Of a DNA stretch of 64,000 nt, positions 58,841 to 64,000 are shown in pieces (the stretch's first letter is position 1; each line of letters begins with the position of its first letter). Location of the stretch: contig JAJUJC010000003.1 of the NCBI GenBank assembly GCA_029267335.1, positions 62,001 to 126,000 of the forward strand. Reading direction: 5' to 3'. Both the position numbers and the translations under genes were made by a program. Source of the stretch: Intestinibacillus massiliensis (GTDB taxonomy: Bacteria; Bacillota; Clostridia; Oscillospirales; Butyricicoccaceae). A model generated the notes under the pieces. It saw only the letters and a program-made list of their open reading frames with translations, was not told where the DNA came from and did not search any database.

Positions 58841-59341
58841 ATGTTGAAGATTCTGGTGTTCTCCGATTCGCACGGCAGTCTGCTCTCGATGTACGACGCG
58901 ATCGAACGCGAGCAGCCCGATGCGGTGATCCATTTGGGCGATTATGACGAAGACGCGCGCGATTTGCAGCGCAGCTATCCTGATTTGCAGATATGGCGCG
59001 TGCGCGGCAATAATGACTACGGTGCGGACAGCGTACTGCATGCGGTGATTCGACCGGAAGGGGTGCCGATCTATCTGACGCACGGGCATTATGAACATGT
59101 AATGGGCACTTCGACCGGGCGGCTCACGCAGCACGCGCGCGAAGCAGGCTGTGCATGGGCGCTCTTCGGCCATACGCACCGCGCGCTTTACGGAGAATGC
59201 GAGGGAATTCGCGTGCTCAATCCGGGCAGCATCAGCCTGCCCCGTGGCGGCCCCGCCAGTTATGCACGTCTGACCATTGCCGAGGGAGCCGTGCGTCAGG
59301 TCACTCTGCTGCGTGCGGACGGCGAACCGCTGTACGCGTAA
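58841..59341 (+). CDS. YfcE/MJ0936-type metallophosphoesterase
   Basis: A 166-aa calcineurin-like phosphodiesterase: VFSDSHGS, HLGDYDED, VRGNNDYG, YLTHGHYEH and ALFGHTHRALY give the complete two-metal site. Family members hydrolyse phosphodiesters; the physiological substrate is unknown. Several in-frame starts exist (GTG 58835, ATG 58838, ATG 58841); the last aligns best with family starts (MLKILVFSDSHG). coaX follows after a short gap. Confidence 0.9.
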   Translation: MLKILVFSDSHGSLLSMYDAIEREQPDAVIHLGDYDEDARDLQRSYPDLQIWRVRGNNDYGADSVLHAVIRPEGVPIYLTHGHYEHVMGTSTGRLTQHAREAGCAWALFGHTHRALYGECEGIRVLNPGSISLPRGGPASYARLTIAEGAVRQVTLLRADGEPLYA

Positions 59342-59369
59342 ATGTAAAAATAGGATGGATGTTACAAAC

Positions 59370-60188
59370 ATGCTGCTGGCAATCGATGTAGGCAACACAA
59401 ATATGGTGTTCGGTCTGTACGACGGGGAAGAGCTGTACGGCTCGTTCCGTATTTCGACCAATGCCGAACGCACCTCGGACGAACTCGGGATGCAGATCAT
59501 ACAGTATTATCACTTTATCGGCGTTGATCCGCACGCGACGGAAGCGGTCATCATCGGCTCGGTCGTGCCGCCGGTCATGTACACGCTCGTCAATGCGGTG
59601 CGCAAGTATCTCGGACGTATCCCACGTATTGTGGGCGAGGACATTGAGACCGGTATCGTCAACAAGTACTTGAACCCGCGCGAGGTCGGTATCGACCGTC
59701 TGGTCAATGCGGTCTACGCGATCGAAAAATACGGCAAGCCGCTCATCATCGTGGACATCGGTACGGCGACGACCTTTGATGCGATCGACGCGGACGGCGC
59801 GTATCTGGGCGGCGTCATCTTTCCCGGCGTCAAGGTCGCGATGGAGGCGCTGTTCATGAAGGCGTCAAAGCTGCCGCGCGTGGAGATCGTGCGCACGGAA
59901 AACGCCATCGGACGTACAACGGTCGAGAGCATGCAGTCTGGTGCGGTGCGCGGTTATGTCGGCGCGCTGACCGGCATCATCCTTGACATGGAAAAAGAGA
60001 TGCAAGGCAATATCCGCGTCATTGCGACCGGCGGTATGGGTCGTATGATGGCGGAATATTGTCCACTCATCGACGCAGTCGATGGGAATCTGACGCTTGA
60101 GGGATTGCGCCGGATCTACGAAAATAACCTTTCAGCATTTGAGGGATGTGAGGAGACCGCTTGCAAGCGGGATGATAGCGATGTATAA
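59370..60188 (+). CDS. coaX: Type III pantothenate kinase CoaX
   Basis: A 272-aa ASKHA-fold kinase: MLLAIDVGNTNMVFGLYDGE (phosphate 1 loop), SVVPPVMYTL, YLNPREVGIDRLVNAVYAIE, IVDIGTATTFDAIDADGAYL (catalytic/phosphate 2) and IATGGMGRMMAEYC (adenosine loop). It makes 4'-phosphopantothenate, the first CoA step, and does not use acetyl-CoA feedback. ATG 59370 is the family start; ATG 59355 adds five residues. AGGATGG lies upstream. Confidence 0.96.
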   Translation: MLLAIDVGNTNMVFGLYDGEELYGSFRISTNAERTSDELGMQIIQYYHFIGVDPHATEAVIIGSVVPPVMYTLVNAVRKYLGRIPRIVGEDIETGIVNKYLNPREVGIDRLVNAVYAIEKYGKPLIIVDIGTATTFDAIDADGAYLGGVIFPGVKVAMEALFMKASKLPRVEIVRTENAIGRTTVESMQSGAVRGYVGALTGIILDMEKEMQGNIRVIATGGMGRMMAEYCPLIDAVDGNLTLEGLRRIYENNLSAFEGCEETACKRDDSDV

Positions 60189-60714
60189 ACAACGTTGCGT
60201 CGGCGCAGAGGGACCTCTGATGCCGGCGATTCTGGAATTTTCCTGCGGACTGGTGCTGTATAGCGCGGCGGACGCGGGCGTGCGTGCGCTGGGATGGCAA
60301 CCCGGCTGGGCATTCGGCATTTGGGCGGGCGTATTTGTGCTCGCCGGACTGATTATCCATCGATATTCGCGTGTGGAGATCGAGTATGTCTGGTTCAGCG
60401 GACAGCTCATTATCCGCCGTCATGAAAACGGCATTCTGACCCGTATCGCGGTGCCGCAGCATGAGATTTACGGCATTTACGACCGGAAGCTCGGACGACT
60501 GGGCTACTGCCTTGCGCGGCGTTCCCGCAACTATTGTGCGACGCTGTATGGCCGCATGACCTGCACCGAGATTTTTTACCACGATGAGGCCGGGCGTGGG
60601 TATCGTTTGCGCATCCAACCATCGGGCGAACTGCGCGCGCTGCTTTGGCAGGCGGCACAGGATGTCGGATTGGCTGCGGATAAGGCGGACATTGCGTGCC
60701 ACGACCATTATTGA
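60181..60714 (+). CDS. Membrane protein with PH-like domain, unknown function
   Basis: A 177-aa protein with two closely spaced hydrophobic segments (about residues 14-33 and 38-58) followed by a beta-rich cytoplasmic part (VEIEYVWFSGQLIIRRHENG, then TRIAVPQHEIYGIYDRKLGR) that looks like a bPH2/YdbS-type PH fold. Function unknown. The start overlaps coaX; ATG 60181 or 60172 are both possible. A bidirectional terminator follows. Confidence 0.7.
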   Translation: MYKQRCVGAEGPLMPAILEFSCGLVLYSAADAGVRALGWQPGWAFGIWAGVFVLAGLIIHRYSRVEIEYVWFSGQLIIRRHENGILTRIAVPQHEIYGIYDRKLGRLGYCLARRSRNYCATLYGRMTCTEIFYHDEAGRGYRLRIQPSGELRALLWQAAQDVGLAADKADIACHDHY

Positions 60715-60720
60715 GCAAAG

Positions 60721-60750
60721 AAAAAAGCCGGAAATGTTCCGGCTTTTTTG
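60721..60750. terminator. Bidirectional terminator
   Basis: AAAAAAGCCGGAA pairs with TTCCGGCTTTTTT (60721-60733 with 60737-60749), 3-base loop, between the membrane protein gene and nth. Confidence 0.88.
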
Positions 60751-60769
60751 ATCTTTCTGCACATGGTGT

Positions 60770-61438
60770 TTACTTTTTCGGTTTGCGCTTTGCAGGCTTG
60801 GCGTTGTCCATCGGAAAGGACGGGCACACCGTGGCGAGACAGCAGTTCTGGCACTTGGGACTGCGCGCCGTACAGACCTCACGCCCGTGCAGCACGAGCC
60901 GGTGGCAGAAGTCAGACGATTCTGCGGGGTCGAGCAGGGCGCGCAGCGCGGTTTCGACCTTGACGGGGTCTTTTTCATCCTTGACGAAGCCCAGACGGTT
61001 GGACAGACGGATACAGTGCGTGTCGGTGACGACCGCGGGTTGCCCGTAAATGTCTCCGAGGATGAGATTCGCGGTCTTGCGTCCGATACCGGGCAGCCGC
61101 AGCAGGTCGTCCATGTTGTCGGGTACACGACCGCCGTATTCCTCAAGCAGCATGATTGCCGCCGCCTTGAGGTCACGCGCCTTGGTGTGGAACAAACCGC
61201 AGGTCTTGATGCCGTCCTCGATCTCCTCGATCGGTGCGGAGGCAAAGCTCTCCAGTGTGGGAAACCGTACGAAAAGATCGCGCGTGACAAGATTGACGCG
61301 GGCGTCCGTGCACTGCGCGGACAGCCGTGTGGCAAAAAGCAGTTCATAATCGTGTGTATATTCCAGTGCGCACTTTGCGTCGGGATAGCCAAGCTTGAGC
61401 AGCTCGGTGACCGCCTGCGCGCGTTCTTTTTTTCTCAT
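60770..61438 (-). CDS. nth: Endonuclease III
   Basis: A 222-aa base-excision-repair DNA glycosylase/AP lyase. The helix-hairpin-helix is LLRLPGIGRKTANLILG with the catalytic Lys, the catalytic Asp is in VVTDTHCIRLSNRLGF, and the iron-sulfur loop is CTARSPKCQNCCLATVC (C-X6-C-X2-C-X5-C). It removes oxidised pyrimidines. The gene converges on the coaX operon. Upstream to 61577 there is no other gene. Confidence 0.96.
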   Translation of the reverse strand: MRKKERAQAVTELLKLGYPDAKCALEYTHDYELLFATRLSAQCTDARVNLVTRDLFVRFPTLESFASAPIEEIEDGIKTCGLFHTKARDLKAAAIMLLEEYGGRVPDNMDDLLRLPGIGRKTANLILGDIYGQPAVVTDTHCIRLSNRLGFVKDEKDPVKVETALRALLDPAESSDFCHRLVLHGREVCTARSPKCQNCCLATVCPSFPMDNAKPAKRKPKK

Positions 61439-61577
61439 GCGAAAACCCCCTGCGTTTTTGTAGAAAATTGCTGTTTTCAGGGTTCAGTATAGCATGATTT
61501 CCCCGCAATGCAAATACATTTGTCACATTCCACAGAAGTTTTTGCGATTCGATGCATAATTTGTGCGTTAAATGGTA

Positions 61578-61606
61578 TTGCATTCAAAGTAATTTACTGG
61601 TTTAAT
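61578..61606 (+). promoter_or_regulatory. Possible promoter of glyA
   Basis: TTGCAT (61578-61583), 17-base spacer, TTTAAT (61601-61606), about 63 bases before the start. The match is moderate; the AT-rich leader shows no known riboswitch. Confidence 0.4.
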
Positions 61607-61668
61607 AAGATAAAAGATTCTAGCTTGGAAAAGAATCGGCATGTAAAAAGGACATGGAGGGCTACAAT

Positions 61669-62910
61669 ATGGTACGCGAAGCAATGGAATTCGTCAAACA
61701 GTTTGATCCGGAGGTCGGCAACGCAATTCAGGCGGAGTACGACCGTCAGTGCCGCAATATCGAGCTGATCGCATCGGAGAATATCGTTTCTCCCGCGGTG
61801 ATGAGTGCGATGTCCTCAGTGCTGACCAACAAATATGCCGAAGGTTACCCGGGAAAGCGCTACTATGGTGGCTGTGAATGTGTCGACGTGGTCGAGCGAA
61901 TCGCGATCGAGCGCGTGTGCAAGCTGTTCGGTGCAAACTACGCCAATGTGCAGCCGCATTCGGGCGCACAGGCGAACATGGCGGTCTATCAGGCGCTGTG
62001 CCAGCCGGGCGACACCGTGCTGGGCATGAGTCTGGACAACGGCGGTCATCTGACGCACGGCAGCCCGGTCAATCAGTCCGGTCTGCTCTATCGCATCGTG
62101 CCGTACGGCGTGGACGAAAAGGGTTACATTGACTACGATGCGCTGCGTGAGCTTGCAAAGAAGGAAAAGCCCAAGATGATCATTGCGGGCGCGTCTGCTT
62201 ATCCGCGCGCGATTCGTTTCGACATTTTCGCGGATATCGCCAAGGAAGTCGGCGCGTACCTGTTCGTCGATATGGCGCATATTGCGGGTCTGGTCGCGGC
62301 CGGTCTGCACATGAATCCGGTCGAGTATGCGGACGTTGTCACCACGACGACGCATAAGACGCTGCGCGGACCGCGCGGCGGTATCATTCTGACGAACAAT
62401 GAGGAGCTGTCCAAGAAGTTCAACAAGGCGATCTTCCCCGGCACGCAGGGCGGTCCGCTCATGCACGTCATTGCGGCGAAGGCAGTGTGCTTCGGTGAAG
62501 CGCTCCAGCCCGAGTTCAAGGCATATCAGACCCGCGTCATTGAAAACGCTGTGACCCTCGCGGACGAACTCGTTAAGCAGGGCTTTGATCTGGTTTCGGG
62601 CGGCACGGACAACCATCTGATGCTCGTTGACCTGCGCAAGGCAGGCGTGACCGGCAAGGAATTGCAGCACCGTCTGGACGAGGTATACATCACCGCGAAC
62701 AAGAACGCGATCCCGAACGATCCGGAAAGCCCGTTTGTCACGAGCGGCATGCGCATCGGCACGCCCGCGGTCACAACGCGCGGCTTCGGCAAGCCGGAAA
62801 TGATCCGCATTGCGGAGTTCGTCTGGCAGACCGCGACCGATTTCGACGCAAAGGCGGATTCCATCCGCGCAGGCGTCACGGAGATCTGCCGTCAGTTCCC
62901 GCTCTATTAA
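61669..62910 (+). CDS. glyA: Serine hydroxymethyltransferase
   Basis: A 413-aa PLP enzyme: [60 protein letters not shown] and the PLP lysine in [18 protein letters not shown] (Lys about 230). It interconverts serine and glycine with tetrahydrofolate. The ATG at 61669 has GGAGG 8 bases upstream; an in-frame ATG at 61654 would include that site in its coding sequence. Confidence 0.97.
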   Translation: MVREAMEFVKQFDPEVGNAIQAEYDRQCRNIELIASENIVSPAVMSAMSSVLTNKYAEGYPGKRYYGGCECVDVVERIAIERVCKLFGANYANVQPHSGAQANMAVYQALCQPGDTVLGMSLDNGGHLTHGSPVNQSGLLYRIVPYGVDEKGYIDYDALRELAKKEKPKMIIAGASAYPRAIRFDIFADIAKEVGAYLFVDMAHIAGLVAAGLHMNPVEYADVVTTTTHKTLRGPRGGIILTNNEELSKKFNKAIFPGTQGGPLMHVIAAKAVCFGEALQPEFKAYQTRVIENAVTLADELVKQGFDLVSGGTDNHLMLVDLRKAGVTGKELQHRLDEVYITANKNAIPNDPESPFVTSGMRIGTPAVTTRGFGKPEMIRIAEFVWQTATDFDAKADSIRAGVTEICRQFPLY

Positions 62911-62940
62911 GAGCCATCAATTTCCTAACTCATGACCAAG

Positions 62941-62978
62941 AGATAGCCAATCTTTTCAAAAGATTGGCTATCTTTTTG
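62941..62978 (+). terminator. Terminator of glyA
   Basis: AGATAGCCAATCTTTT and AAAAGATTGGCTATCT form a perfect stem, followed by TTTTTG. Confidence 0.88.
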
Positions 62979-62997
62979 TCCACTTTTGTCGGGGTAC

Positions 62998-63025
62998 TTG
63001 AAAAGCAAAACGGCTATGCTATAAT
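62998..63025 (+). promoter_or_regulatory. Promoter of pgi
   Basis: TTGAAA (62998-63003), 16-base spacer and a consensus TATAAT (63020-63025) with TG in the extended position, 42 bases before the ATG. Confidence 0.75.
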
Positions 63026-63067
63026 AGGCATGTAAAATACCGCCAAGAAAGAAGAAGGGTGAAAACT

Positions 63068-64000
63068 ATGGCAATGGAACTCAAACTGACGGGCGTTCGT
63101 CCGTTCGTAAATATGGACGAGCTTAAGAATCTGGAGCCCATGCTCAACGTGTGCGACGAGTGGCTGCACAACAAGACCGCTGCGGGCAGCGATTTCCTGG
63201 GCTGGGTCGACCTGCCGGAAAACTATGACCGCGAGGAGTTCACGCGCATCCGTAAGGCGGCGGACAAGATCCGCAGCGACAGCGAGGTGCTGATCGTCAT
63301 CGGTATCGGCGGCTCCTATCTGGGCGCGCGCGCCGCGATCGAATTCTGCCTTGGTCAGAACTACAACAGCAGACCGCACGCGGGCACACCCGACCTCTAT
63401 TTTGTCGGCAACAACGTTAATTCCGCTTATATCAGCGACATCATCGAGATCCTCGGTGACCGCGATTTCTCCATCAACGTCATTTCCAAGTCCGGTCGTA
63501 CGACTGAGCCGGCGATCGCTTTCCGCATCTTCAAGAAGATGATCGAGGAAAAGTACGGCAAGGAGGGCGCACGTTCGCGCATCTACGCGACGACCGACCG
63601 CGCACAGGGCGCGCTCAAGGATCTGGCGGATGCCGAGGGCTATGAGTCCTTCGTCGTACCGGACGACATCGGCGGTCGTTTTTCCGTGCTGACCGCAGTC
63701 GGTCTGCTGCCGATCGCGGCGGCGGGTCTCGACATCGAGGGCATGATGCACGGCGCACACGATGCGATGACCGACTACGCGGGCAGCGACATCGAAAAGA
63801 ACGACCTGCTCAAGTATGCTGCGCTGCGCAACATTCTGCTGCGCAAGGGCAAGGCGGTCGAGATCCTCGTCAACTACGATCCCGCGCTCATGATGTTCGG
63901 TGAGTGGTTCAAGCAGCTTTACGCGGAGAGCGAAGGTAAGGATCACAAGGGTCTGCTGCCGGTTTCTGCAAACTTCACGACCGACCTGCATTCGATCGGT
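63068..64000 (+). CDS. pgi: Glucose-6-phosphate isomerase (5' part)
   Basis: The first 311 codons of a Bacillus-type Pgi (family length about 450); the gene runs off the window. Visible motifs: [56 protein letters not shown] and [20 protein letters not shown] (signature 1). The loop usually written SKSGTTTE reads SKSGRTTE here, so one Thr is replaced by Arg next to the phosphate site. It interconverts glucose- and fructose-6-phosphate in glycolysis. AAGGGTG precedes the ATG. Confidence 0.95.
   Translation, partial: MAMELKLTGVRPFVNMDELKNLEPMLNVCDEWLHNKTAAGSDFLGWVDLPENYDREEFTRIRKAADKIRSDSEVLIVIGIGGSYLGARAAIEFCLGQNYNSRPHAGTPDLYFVGNNVNSAYISDIIEILGDRDFSINVISKSGRTTEPAIAFRIFKKMIEEKYGKEGARSRIYATTDRAQGALKDLADAEGYESFVVPDDIGGRFSVLTAVGLLPIAAAGLDIEGMMHGAHDAMTDYAGSDIEKNDLLKYAALRNILLRKGKAVEILVNYDPALMMFGEWFKQLYAESEGKDHKGLLPVSANFTTDLHSIG

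Noticed and set aside
1-64000. CRISPR array, prophage or insertion sequence
   Set aside because: No regularly spaced direct repeats, no cas, integrase, transposase or phage structural genes were seen in the window.

Overview
The window is a GC-rich (by eye well above 50%), densely packed chromosomal segment from a motile, endospore-forming anaerobic Clostridia-type bacterium, probably Oscillospirales-like. The grounds are Firmicutes-type flagellar gene order (yvyF-flgM-flgN-flgK-flgL-fliW-csrA), sporulation genes (yabP, yabQ, a SpoVB-type flippase), oxygen-independent HemZ, long-form HPF, CoaX, Rel and YabE/KsgA synteny. This placement is inferred from gene content only.

Layout. 1-15777: flagellar cluster, with rod and export genes (flgB-flgC-fliE-fliO-P-Q-R-flhB-flhA), a PilZ protein, sigma-28 (fliA) and a FapA-type protein. 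A sigma-28-type promoter at 9215 then precedes the late genes flgF-flgG-yvyF-flgM-flgN-flgK-flgL-fliW-csrA. 15820-21629: a Pro-rich protein with an SLH-like end, a chemoreceptor with its own sigma-28-type promoter, and two convergent HD-GYP genes. 21800-24746: a GntR/ABC module with a clear operator, an ECF S component, and RNase P RNA. 24851-33440: murD, a TetM-like GTPase fused to a Rae1/YacP-like NYN domain, a hybrid histidine kinase with an S-component-like membrane domain, and a diguanylate cyclase. 33679-35482: a tRNA-Pro gene followed by an AT-rich single-gene insert and a second copy of the tRNA 3' end, which looks like a minimal tRNA-targeted island. 35784-43580: recJ, rel, dtd, MBL hydrolase, hemZ, nucleoside kinase. 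43703-49659: zinc-ribbon protein, purine nucleoside phosphorylase, SpoVB-type flippase, mazG, hup, rqcP, yabP, yabQ, divIC, yabR. 49734-49824: a likely unannotated small RNA on the minus strand. 49882-64000: amidohydrolase, fumarase alpha subunit, hpf, VanW protein, a 54-aa small protein, polysaccharide deacetylase, YabE-like 3D protein, ksgA, three small uncharacterised genes, phosphodiesterase, coaX, membrane protein, nth, glyA and the start of pgi.

How it fits together. Motility is built, checkpointed (FlgM on sigma-28, FliW on CsrA) and probably braked by c-di-GMP: PilZ protein, GGDEF cyclase and two HD-GYP proteins all lie within 33 kb. The rest is mostly core envelope, translation and nucleotide metabolism. 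The most unusual items are the tRNA-Pro-flanked orphan gene, the ribosome-protection-like GTPase fused to a Rae1-like nuclease, and the compact minus-strand small RNA with its own promoter and terminator.
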